NCBI GenBank assembly: GCA_018830415.1
Contig: JAHJSJ010000048.1
Coordinates: forward strand, 1 to 10,058
Direction of reading: 5' to 3'
DNA: 10,058 bases
Source: Alphaproteobacteria bacterium
GTDB lineage: Bacteria; Pseudomonadota; Alphaproteobacteria; Sphingomonadales; Sphingomonadaceae
Shown here: one piece after another, positions 1 through 5,808 of the stretch
Numbering within the stretch: the stretch's first letter is position 1
How the letters are laid out: every line of letters begins with the position of its first letter
Made by a program: the position numbers and the translations under genes
Notes under the pieces: model-generated
Seen by the model: only the letters and a program-made list of their open reading frames with translations
Told to the model about the DNA's origin: nothing
Databases searched by the model: none

Positions 1-532
1 CCGGAATGCCATTGGCATCCAGCACATCGCGCGCCACGAATGCGGTCAGCAGGCTCGGCGCGAGATAGGACAAGGTTTGCGCCAGCCCGGTAAACGCGCT
101 CTGGGTCAGAAACCCGACCGACCGCTGGCTCGCCTTGAGCCGGTCTGCGACATAGGCGCGGTATGGCTCCATCGTGATGTTGTTGCCCGCGTCGAGGATC
201 CACAACAGGCTGGCCGCCATCAGCAGCGTGCTTGAATAGGGCATGGCAAACAGCGACAGCGAACAGATCACCGCGCCGATCAGGAAATAGGGCGTGCGGC
301 GGCCCATGCGGGTGTTGGTCCGGTCGCTCATCGCGCCGACAATCGGCTGGATGATCAACCCGGTCATCGGGCCGGCCAGCCACAACAGCGGCATGGTTGC
401 CTCGTCCGCGCCCAGAAAGCCGTAGATCGGCCCCATATTGGCCTGTTGCAGCCCGAAACTGAATTGCAGCCCGAAAAAGCCGATATTCATTTCGATGATT
501 CGCAGCAGCGAAAGCCGGGGCTTTTCCGTCAT
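1..532 (-). CDS. SUT/SLC45-like MFS sugar (sucrose-type) transporter, N-terminal part
   Basis: Partial gene: 177 codons from the start, with the rest beyond the left edge. It encodes the N-terminal part of an inner-membrane sugar:proton symporter of the major facilitator superfamily. The protein starts MTEKPRLSLL and continues IGFFGLQFSFGLQQANMGPI around residues 17-36. It then has LLWLAGPMTGLIIQP (about 49-63) and the MFS loop SDRTNTRMGRRTPYF (about 69-83), a pattern I know from sucrose/maltose carriers of the SUT/SLC45 and related GPH type. About five hydrophobic segments can be seen (near 16-37, 48-68, 82-98, 103-118, 137-165). The ATG at 532 keeps the whole KPRLSLLRIIEMN lead-in typical of the family; a later Met at codon 15 would trim it. 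It is divergent from the receptor gene across a region with LacI-type operators, so co-regulation is likely. Sucrose as substrate is inferred from the GH68 and fructokinase genes; maltose or another disaccharide remains possible. Confidence 0.85.
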   Translation of the reverse strand, partial: MTEKPRLSLLRIIEMNIGFFGLQFSFGLQQANMGPIYGFLGADEATMPLLWLAGPMTGLIIQPIVGAMSDRTNTRMGRRTPYFLIGAVICSLSLFAMPYSSTLLMAASLLWILDAGNNITMEPYRAYVADRLKASQRSVGFLTQSAFTGLAQTLSYLAPSLLTAFVARDVLDANGIP

Positions 533-609
533 ATGCGCCTGTCCGATCCTCTTGTCCGCACGGATCTGTCGCCGCGCTGTGACATGGAAGTGACACGTTT
601 CCCGGTAAA

Positions 610-625
610 TTGCAAACGTTTGCAA
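610..625. promoter_or_regulatory. LacI-family-type operator, copy 1
   Basis: The sequence TTGCAAACGTTTGCAA is a perfect 16-bp palindrome centred on CG. Even palindromes with a central CG flanked by AAA/TTT are typical of LacI-family sugar repressors; the family assignment is inference, since no regulator gene lies in this window. It is identical to the second copy, whose centre is 24 bp away, with an 8-bp spacer between them. Confidence 0.85.
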
Positions 626-633
626 GATTCCTG

Positions 634-649
634 TTGCAAACGTTTGCAA
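634..649. promoter_or_regulatory. LacI-family-type operator, copy 2
   Basis: This is a second perfect copy of TTGCAAACGTTTGCAA. The flanking bases differ from copy 1 (g...t here, a...g there), so conservation stops exactly at the 16-bp palindrome. That points to selection for protein binding rather than a recent duplication of a larger segment. It lies 59 bp upstream of the receptor ATG. Confidence 0.85.
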
Positions 650-696
650 TGGGCGTAGTCATGAGCGTGTCGGCGCCACAGAAGCGCGAATTCGAG

Positions 697-701
697 AGGA
701 G
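697..701 (+). promoter_or_regulatory. Ribosome binding site fixing the receptor start
   Basis: AGGAG within GAGAGGAGA lies 7 nt before the ATG at 709. It favours that start over in-frame upstream ATGs (for example at 649 and 661), which would put extra residues in front of a well-formed signal peptide. Confidence 0.85.
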
Positions 702-708
702 ACTACCC

Positions 709-3174
709 ATGAAATTGCGTATCGCGCTTTGTGCAAGTGCAGCCCTGTGCGCCATCGCCAGTCCGGCTGTGGCGCAGGATAATCTCGCTGATGAATCGGC
801 CGAGACCCAAGGCAACGAAATCATCGTCACCGCGGTTGCGCGCGGCCAGAACCGGATCGAAAGTTCGGTTTCGGTCAGCACCATCGGCGCGGACACCATC
901 GCCAATCTTGGTTCGCCATCATCGGCTGACCTGATCCGCCAGATCCCCGGCATCCGTTCCGAAGCATCGGGCGGCGAAGGCAACGCCAATATCGCGGTGC
1001 GCGGCATTCCGGTATCAACCGGCGGTGCGCGCTATATCCAGTTGCAGGAAGATGGCCTGCCGATCCTTGAATTCGGCGACATCATCTTCGGCAATGCCGA
1101 CAACTTCCTGCGCGCCGATCGTTCGGTCGCCCGCGTCGAAGCGGTGCGCGGTGGTTCGGCATCGACCTTTGCCTCCAACGCGCCGGGGGCGGTGATCAAC
1201 TTCATTTCCAAAACCGGCCAGCAGGAAGGCGGCGCGATCCAGGGCAGCGTCGGGGTTGATTTTGAAAGCTACCGGCTCGATTTCGATTACGGCGCGCCGC
1301 TGGCTGATGATCTTTATTTCCACGTCGGCGGGTTCTACCGCACCGGCGAAGGCCCGCGCGATATCGGCTTCAACGGCTATGATGGCGGCCAGATCAAGGC
1401 CAATATCACCAAGGAATTCGATGGCGGCTATATCCGCTTTTCGGCCAAGTACCTGGACGATCGCACGCCCACTATCCTGCCGCAGCCGGTGTTTGTCGGC
1501 GGGACCGATGCCAGTCCCGATTTCAATGCGATCCCCGGTTTCAATCCGCGCCGCGATTCGCTGCTCAGCCCGTTCCTGACCCCGGCGGTAACGCTGGATG
1601 GCAACAACAACCCGGCCAGCTTTGATTTCCGCGACGGGCTTTCGGTTGAAAGCTTTGCCTTCGGGATTGAAAGCGACATCGACGTGGGCGGCGGATGGAC
1701 GCTGACCAACCGGTTCCGCTTTTCCGATAATTCGGGCAGTTTCCAGTCACCCTTCCCGGCCAGCGCGGACACGGCGCAGAATGTTGCCGATGCCATCGGC
1801 GGTGCGGGTTCGACGATCGAATTCGCCTCTGGCCCCAACACCGGCGCGGTCGCCAATGCGGCCAATATCGGCGGCAACGGGCTGCTCACCAATGTGGTGG
1901 TGTTCAACGTCCGGCTCAACAGCCTCGACAACGTCACCAATGATTTCCGGGTGAACAAGGAATTCGATTTCGGCGGCGGTTCGGCCAATTTCACCACCGG
2001 TTTTTACCTGTCGCGCCAGACCATCGATACCGACTGGCTGTGGACCTCGCACGTCCAGACCGTGCAGGGCAATGGTGAGGCCGTGCTGGTCGATATCCGC
2101 GACGTAAATGGCGATCTGGTCACGCAAAATGGCACTGTCGGGTTCGGCGCGAGTTTCTTCGGCAATTGCTGCCGCCGCAATTATGATGTCGATTACAGCA
2201 CCTATGCGCCGTTCGCGTCGCTCTCGCTCGAACTGGACCGGCTGACGCTTGATGGCAGCATCCGTTACGACTTCGGTGATGCCGATGGCACGATCACCGG
2301 GGCCGACAGCGGCTTTGGAATCGGGCTTAGCAGCTTCGATTTCGACAATGACGGCGTGATCAGCCCGGCTGAAGGCCAAACCAGTGTCTTGCCGCTCGGC
2401 AGTGCGCGCCCGGTCAATTACAATTTCGATTATTTCAGCTTCTCGCTCGGTGCGAATTACCTGCTGAGCGATGATCTGGGTATCTTCGCGCGCTACAGCC
2501 AGGGTGGCCGCCACACCGCCGATCGCAGCCTGTTTTCGCCCGCAGTCAGCGCGGTTGATGGCAGCCTGCCGGGCGGCGATTCCGGGGTCATCGCCAAGGT
2601 CGATCAGCTCGAAACGGGGCTGAAATATCAGGCCAACGGATTGTCGCTGTTTGCCACCGGCTTCTATGCAAAAACGGCTGAAACCAATGTCGACATCGCC
2701 CCGGTGGTGCTGTTCGATACCGAGTTTGAAGCTTATGGTCTCGAACTCGAAGCTGCATATCGCACCGGCGGGTTCACCCTTTCGGGCGGTGCGACCTGGA
2801 CCGACGCGGAAATCAAGGATGCGCTGGATACCAGCGTCATCGGCAACACGCCGCGCCGTCAGGCTGATCTGGTCTATCAGGCGACCGCGCAATATGAAGC
2901 TGACTTGTTTACGCTGGGCGCGAATGTCGTTGGCACCACCAACAGCTTCACGCAGGATTCAAACCAGTTGAAGCTGCCCGGATTTACGCAGGTGAACGCG
3001 TTTGTCGCGGTGCGCCCGGTTGACCGGATCGAAATCGGGCTCAACGCGCAGAACCTGTTCAACTCCAACGGGTTCACCGAGGCGGAAGAGGGCGCAATCC
3101 CCGGCAACAACATCGTGCGTGCGCGCTCGATTGCGGGCCGGACAGTGCTGGCTTCGGTGCGGTTCGACTTCTGA
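709..3174 (+). CDS. TonB-dependent outer-membrane receptor, probably for sucrose or a related sugar
   Basis: An 821-residue active-transport porin that would carry substrate across the outer membrane using TonB/ExbBD energy. Residues 1-22 form a signal peptide (MKLRIAL, hydrophobic core, then AVA before QD). EIIVTA at 37-42 is a TonB box. A plug domain follows, with DLIRQIPGIRSEAS, IAVRGIP, RVEAVRGGSAS and AVINFISKTG motifs over roughly residues 50-170. The rest reads as alternating beta strands and loops and ends LASVRFDF, with the C-terminal aromatic residue expected of outer-membrane barrels. A canonical EF-hand-type loop lies at residues 544-555 and a vicinal Cys pair at 487-488; both sit between predicted strands. 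The gene is divergent from the SUT-like carrier under shared operators, which suggests sugar-induced expression. An intrinsic terminator follows 16 nt after its stop. The sugar substrate is inferred from neighbours only; the family also includes siderophore and oligosaccharide receptors. Confidence 0.93.
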   Translation: MKLRIALCASAALCAIASPAVAQDNLADESAETQGNEIIVTAVARGQNRIESSVSVSTIGADTIANLGSPSSADLIRQIPGIRSEASGGEGNANIAVRGIPVSTGGARYIQLQEDGLPILEFGDIIFGNADNFLRADRSVARVEAVRGGSASTFASNAPGAVINFISKTGQQEGGAIQGSVGVDFESYRLDFDYGAPLADDLYFHVGGFYRTGEGPRDIGFNGYDGGQIKANITKEFDGGYIRFSAKYLDDRTPTILPQPVFVGGTDASPDFNAIPGFNPRRDSLLSPFLTPAVTLDGNNNPASFDFRDGLSVESFAFGIESDIDVGGGWTLTNRFRFSDNSGSFQSPFPASADTAQNVADAIGGAGSTIEFASGPNTGAVANAANIGGNGLLTNVVVFNVRLNSLDNVTNDFRVNKEFDFGGGSANFTTGFYLSRQTIDTDWLWTSHVQTVQGNGEAVLVDIRDVNGDLVTQNGTVGFGASFFGNCCRRNYDVDYSTYAPFASLSLELDRLTLDGSIRYDFGDADGTITGADSGFGIGLSSFDFDNDGVISPAEGQTSVLPLGSARPVNYNFDYFSFSLGANYLLSDDLGIFARYSQGGRHTADRSLFSPAVSAVDGSLPGGDSGVIAKVDQLETGLKYQANGLSLFATGFYAKTAETNVDIAPVVLFDTEFEAYGLELEAAYRTGGFTLSGGATWTDAEIKDALDTSVIGNTPRRQADLVYQATAQYEADLFTLGANVVGTTNSFTQDSNQLKLPGFTQVNAFVAVRPVDRIEIGLNAQNLFNSNGFTEAEEGAIPGNNIVRARSIAGRTVLASVRFDF
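2338..2373 (+). other. EF-hand-type calcium-binding loop inside the receptor
   Basis: Codons 544-555 of the receptor read DFDNDGVISPAE. This matches the 12-residue EF-hand loop: Asp at positions 1, 3 and 5, Gly at 6, Ile at 8 and Glu at 12. A degenerate version, FGDADGTITGAD, lies at residues 522-533 and lacks the first Asp. The segment sits in a long loop between barrel strands (DGSIRYDF before it, YFSFSLGANYLL after it). Calcium binding is inference from the motif; flanking helices are not evident. Confidence 0.6.
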
Positions 3175-3190
3175 TCCACACCATCGCAAA

Positions 3191-3232
3191 CGGGCTGGCC
3201 GCCAACTCTCCCGGTGGCCAGCCCGGTTTTTT
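3191..3232 (+). terminator. Intrinsic terminator after the TonB receptor
   Basis: The arms CGGGCTGGCC (3191-3200) and GGCCAGCCCG (3216-3225) pair perfectly over 10 bp. GCC (3201-3203) and GGT (3213-3215) can extend the stem by three more pairs, one a G-U. A T6 tract follows at 3227-3232. It lies between the receptor stop and the GH68 start at 3261, so it should end or sharply reduce receptor transcripts before the enzyme genes. Confidence 0.92.
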
Positions 3233-3260
3233 GATTCAGGATTTGGGATAAGCTGCTGCC

Positions 3261-4346
3261 ATGACGACAGCCTGGACCGCGGAGCACGTGCGCCAGATTA
3301 CGCCGGGCGCTGCGGCGTTGATCCCGCCGATTATCGCGCCGGATCACTCGCGGCTTGATCCCGCGCGGCTGTATTGGGATATGTGGCCGGTGCAGGACGC
3401 GCACGGCCAGCCCGCCACCATCGCCGGGCGCGCGCTGTGGATGGCCCTGACCGCGCCTGACCGGGGCGATCCGGGGCTGCGCCACTTCGAAGCGAAGATA
3501 CACCTGATCGAGCGGCGAGAAGGTGAATGGCTGGATCTTGGCCCGGTCCTCCCTGATTTTGACGTGCCATACGAACGCGAATGGGCAGGATCGGCGCTGT
3601 TCGATGACGGGGTGATGACGCTGTTCCTCACCGCTGCCGGAACCGCCGCCAAGGCCGGGGGCTACCAGCAGCAATTGTGGCAGGCGCGCGCGCCGGTAGG
3701 GGCTGATGGCCTGCCGGGCGAATGGAGCTTTCCCACGCCGTGTTTTGATGGCTACGGCGCGGATTACATGCCCGCCGATGCGCATGACGGCGCGCCCGGC
3801 ATGATCAAGGCGTTCCGCGATCCGGCCTGGTTCCGCGATCCGGCGGACGGCACCGAATACCTCGCCTTCACCGCCTCGCTCGCCGGATCGGGCAATGCGT
3901 TCAACGGCGCCTTCGGATTGGCGCGCAGGGGTGCGTCAGGGTGGGTCTTGATCCCGCCTTGCCTCCATGCAGACGGCGTCAATAATGAGCTGGAGCGCGC
4001 GCATCTGGTCTTTCACGGCGGGCATTACTATGCCTTCTGGTCAACGCAGACAGGGACATTCGCGCCCGAACTGCGGCATGCGCCGGGGGGGCTTTATGGA
4101 ATGGTGGCGACATCGATGCAGGGGCCGTGGCATCCGTTGAACGGCACCGGGCTGGTGCTCGCCAACCCGGCAGATCGCCCGCTGCAGACCTATAGCTGGT
4201 TCGTCGATGCGAGCCTGACGGTGTGTTCCTTTGTCGATATGCTGCCCGATGGCGAGTTTGGCGGCGTGCCCGCGCCGCTGCTGCAACTGGAACTGGATGG
4301 CGACCGCGCGACATTATGCGCGATTCCTTCGCAAGGGGTCGCATGA
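3261..4346 (+). CDS. GH68 family beta-fructosyltransferase/beta-fructofuranosidase (levansucrase-type)
   Basis: A 361-residue glycoside hydrolase of family GH68, which splits sucrose into glucose and a fructosyl group passed to water or to a growing fructan. The five-bladed propeller motifs are in order: YWDMWPVQ with the nucleophile Asp40, EREWAGSA (105-112), FRDPAWF with the transition-state stabiliser Asp187, and NNELERAH with Glu243 and the acid/base Glu245. Late family motifs GLYGMVA, PLNGTGLVLANP and LQTYSWFV are also present. The triad appears complete. The length is at the short end for the family, and no signal peptide is visible (start MTTAWTAEHVRQI). Zymomonas GH68 enzymes also lack one yet are secreted, so location is not settled; the paired importers suggest cytosolic sucrose hydrolysis. 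The ribosome site is weak (GGGA, 12 nt upstream). Its stop overlaps the fructokinase start. Hydrolase versus levan-forming activity cannot be told from sequence. Confidence 0.88.
   Translation: MTTAWTAEHVRQITPGAAALIPPIIAPDHSRLDPARLYWDMWPVQDAHGQPATIAGRALWMALTAPDRGDPGLRHFEAKIHLIERREGEWLDLGPVLPDFDVPYEREWAGSALFDDGVMTLFLTAAGTAAKAGGYQQQLWQARAPVGADGLPGEWSFPTPCFDGYGADYMPADAHDGAPGMIKAFRDPAWFRDPADGTEYLAFTASLAGSGNAFNGAFGLARRGASGWVLIPPCLHADGVNNELERAHLVFHGGHYYAFWSTQTGTFAPELRHAPGGLYGMVATSMQGPWHPLNGTGLVLANPADRPLQTYSWFVDASLTVCSFVDMLPDGEFGGVPAPLLQLELDGDRATLCAIPSQGVA
4333..4338 (+). promoter_or_regulatory. Ribosome binding site for the ROK kinase
   Basis: AAGGGG lies inside the end of the GH68 gene, 4 nt before the ATG at 4343 and 7 nt before the ATG at 4346. 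The second, in-frame ATG has the more usual spacing, so either may be used. The site supports a start here rather than the in-frame ATG at 4223, which is buried 124 bp inside GH68. Confidence 0.7.
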
Positions 4347-5203
4347 TGCTGGGCGGGATCGAGGCGGGCGGCACCAAATTTGTGCTGGCGGTGGGGCCTT
4401 CGCCTGACGCGATCAGCGCCCGCCACACGATCCCCACCGGCGATCCGGTCGCGACGCTGGCCGAGGCGGCGGCGTGGTTCAAGACGCAGGGCGCGATCGC
4501 AGCGCTGGGGATCGGCAGTTTCGGCCCGGTTGAACTTGATCGGGCAAACCCGCGCTGGGGCTTCATCACCAACACGCCCAAACCGGGCTGGGCCGATTGC
4601 GACATTGCCGGGTTCTTTGCAGGCAGGCTGGGCGTGACGGTCGGCTTCGATACCGACGTGAACGCCGCCGCGCTGGCTGAATATGCGGCGACCAGGGGGC
4701 AGGGCGGCAGCCTCGCCTACCTTACCATTGGCACCGGGATTGGCGGCGGACTGGTGCTGGATGGCCAGCCGGTGCACGGCATCGCGCACCCGGAAATGGG
4801 CCACATCTACCCGCGCCGCCACGCGGATGACCGCGACTTTGCCGGGATCTGCCCGCATCATGGCGATTGTCTGGAAGGGCTGGCCAGCGGCCCCGCGATT
4901 GCCGCGCGCTGGGGCAAGTCATTATCGCAATTGCCCGCGGATCACCCCGGCCATGCAATCATCGCCGACTATATCGCGCAGGCCTGCCATATGCTGTTCG
5001 CGAGCATCGCGGTGGGCGAAGTGGTGATCGGTGGCGGCGTGGCGAACACGCCCGGTCTGATCGAGCGGGTGGCTGAACGCGCACGGGAACTCGATGCGGG
5101 CTATCTGCCCGGCGGCGCGCGCCACCGCATCATCAGTCCGCGCCGCGGCGCAGACGCCGGGATTATCGGCGCGCTGATGCTGGCACAGGGTGTCTCAGCC
5201 TAA
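4343..5203 (+). CDS. ROK-family fructokinase
   Basis: A 286-residue sugar kinase that most likely phosphorylates fructose released by the adjacent GH68 enzyme, giving fructose-6-phosphate with ATP. GGIEAGGTKF (4-13) is the N-terminal phosphate loop. FDTDVNAAALAEY (102-114) carries the probable catalytic Asp105. TIGTGIGGGLVLDG (128-141) is the ROK signature. HPEMGH (149-154) and GICPHHGDCLEGLASGPA (168-185) supply His and Cys ligands for the structural zinc. The CPxHGxCLEGLxSGPA form is the one I associate with fructokinases/mannokinases of the YdhR/Mak type rather than glucokinases or NagC repressors; no N-terminal helix-turn-helix is present. ATG 4343 overlaps the GH68 stop as ATGA, implying coupled translation; the ATG at 4346 is an alternative. 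The 3' end overlaps convergent eda by 9 bp. Fructose specificity is strongly suggested by context, though activity on mannose or glucose is possible. Confidence 0.9.
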   Translation: MMLGGIEAGGTKFVLAVGPSPDAISARHTIPTGDPVATLAEAAAWFKTQGAIAALGIGSFGPVELDRANPRWGFITNTPKPGWADCDIAGFFAGRLGVTVGFDTDVNAAALAEYAATRGQGGSLAYLTIGTGIGGGLVLDGQPVHGIAHPEMGHIYPRRHADDRDFAGICPHHGDCLEGLASGPAIAARWGKSLSQLPADHPGHAIIADYIAQACHMLFASIAVGEVVIGGGVANTPGLIERVAERARELDAGYLPGGARHRIISPRRGADAGIIGALMLAQGVSA

Positions 5204-5806
5204 GCCGTAAGCGGCCTTTGCCATCGCTTCGATCGCCGCCTTGTCCGGCGCGCCCTTGGGCGACACCCAGCTTCCGCCAACGCACAGCACCGGATCGAAG
5301 GCGAGCCATTCTGCGGCATTGTCCGGCCCGATCCCCCCGGTGGGGCAGAACCGGCATTGACCAAACGGCGCGGCCAGCGCCTTTAACGCGGGCAAGCCGC
5401 CTGCTGCCATCGCCGGGAAGAACTTGAACCGGGTCAGCCCCATGTCCAGCCCGCGCATGATGTCACCGGCATTGGCGATGCCGGGCAGGAACGGCACACC
5501 GCTGGCAATCGCTGCCTTGCCCAATGGCTCGGTCAGGCCGGGGGCAACGATAAACTCGCTGCCCGCCGCCAGCGCCGCATCCAGTTCCGCCGGGTTGGTG
5601 ACGGTGCCTGCGCCGACAATCGCGCCGGGAACCTGCTTCATCGCGGCAATTGCGGGCAGCGCCGCCGGGGTGCGCAAGGTGACTTCGAGCACGCGCAATC
5701 CGCCTGCCACCAATGCCTCGGCCAGCGGCACGGCGTGGGCGACATCGTCAATCACGATCACCGGGATCACCGGGGCGACGCGCATCAGTTCATCAATCGT
5801 GGCCAT
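5195..5806 (-). CDS. eda: 2-keto-3-deoxy-6-phosphogluconate (KDPG) aldolase
   Basis: A 203-residue class I aldolase that splits KDPG into pyruvate and glyceraldehyde-3-phosphate, the last step of the Entner-Doudoroff pathway; the family can also act on 4-hydroxy-2-oxoglutarate. The Schiff-base lysine is Lys128 in RFKFFPA. The catalytic Glu41 and phosphate/substrate Arg45 lie in LEVTLRT. GAGTV (65-69) follows, and TGGIG (156-160) and GGSW (177-180) form the phosphate end of the barrel. The length is close to the usual 205-215. It begins only 2 nt after the edd stop, so it should be the last gene of the zwf-edd-eda operon. Its stop region overlaps the end of the convergent fructokinase gene. 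All key residues appear intact. Confidence 0.97.
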   Translation of the reverse strand: MATIDELMRVAPVIPVIVIDDVAHAVPLAEALVAGGLRVLEVTLRTPAALPAIAAMKQVPGAIVGAGTVTNPAELDAALAAGSEFIVAPGLTEPLGKAAIASGVPFLPGIANAGDIMRGLDMGLTRFKFFPAMAAGGLPALKALAAPFGQCRFCPTGGIGPDNAAEWLAFDPVLCVGGSWVSPKGAPDKAAIEAMAKAAYGLG

Positions 5807-5808
5807 CG

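Larger units (their letters stand above)
533..708. promoter_or_regulatory. Divergent control region between transporter and TonB receptor
   Basis: This 176-bp gap separates two genes transcribed away from each other and must hold both promoters. It contains two perfect 16-bp palindromes (610-625 and 634-649). Left of them is a direct repeat, TGTGACA at 578-584 and AGTGACA at 589-595, whose GTGACA cores lie 11 bp apart. Each GTGACA matches five of six bases of a -35 TTGACA. I could not pair either with a well-spaced, good -10 box, so no promoter is called. The palindromes lie 59-99 bp upstream of the receptor start and 77-117 bp upstream of the transporter start, well placed to block both promoters. 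Apparent reading frames here, including one from 446 to 658, lack support. Confidence 0.75.

Noticed and set aside
446..658. Small 70-codon reading frame on the plus strand across the divergent control region
   Set aside because: It overlaps the start of the SUT-like carrier, runs through the operators, lacks a ribosome site and shows no recognisable protein pattern.
610..708. Upstream extension of the TonB receptor reading frame (33 extra residues)
   Set aside because: It would translate through the operators and put a non-signal sequence before a clear signal peptide; the good ribosome site points to the ATG at 709.
1747..2892. Long 381-codon frame antisense to the receptor
   Set aside because: It is a GC-rich codon-position shadow of a clear gene; its composition is atypical and no motifs were seen.
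4223..4342. Longer N terminus for the ROK kinase
   Set aside because: The added 40 residues are out-of-frame GH68 sequence, Arg/Ala-rich and unlike the family, which begins at the GGIEAGGTK loop.
5204..5217. Possible small hairpin (GCCG-TAAG-CGGC) followed by CTTTG after the fructokinase stop
   Set aside because: The stem is only 4 bp, has no real T tract and lies within eda codons; too weak for a terminator.
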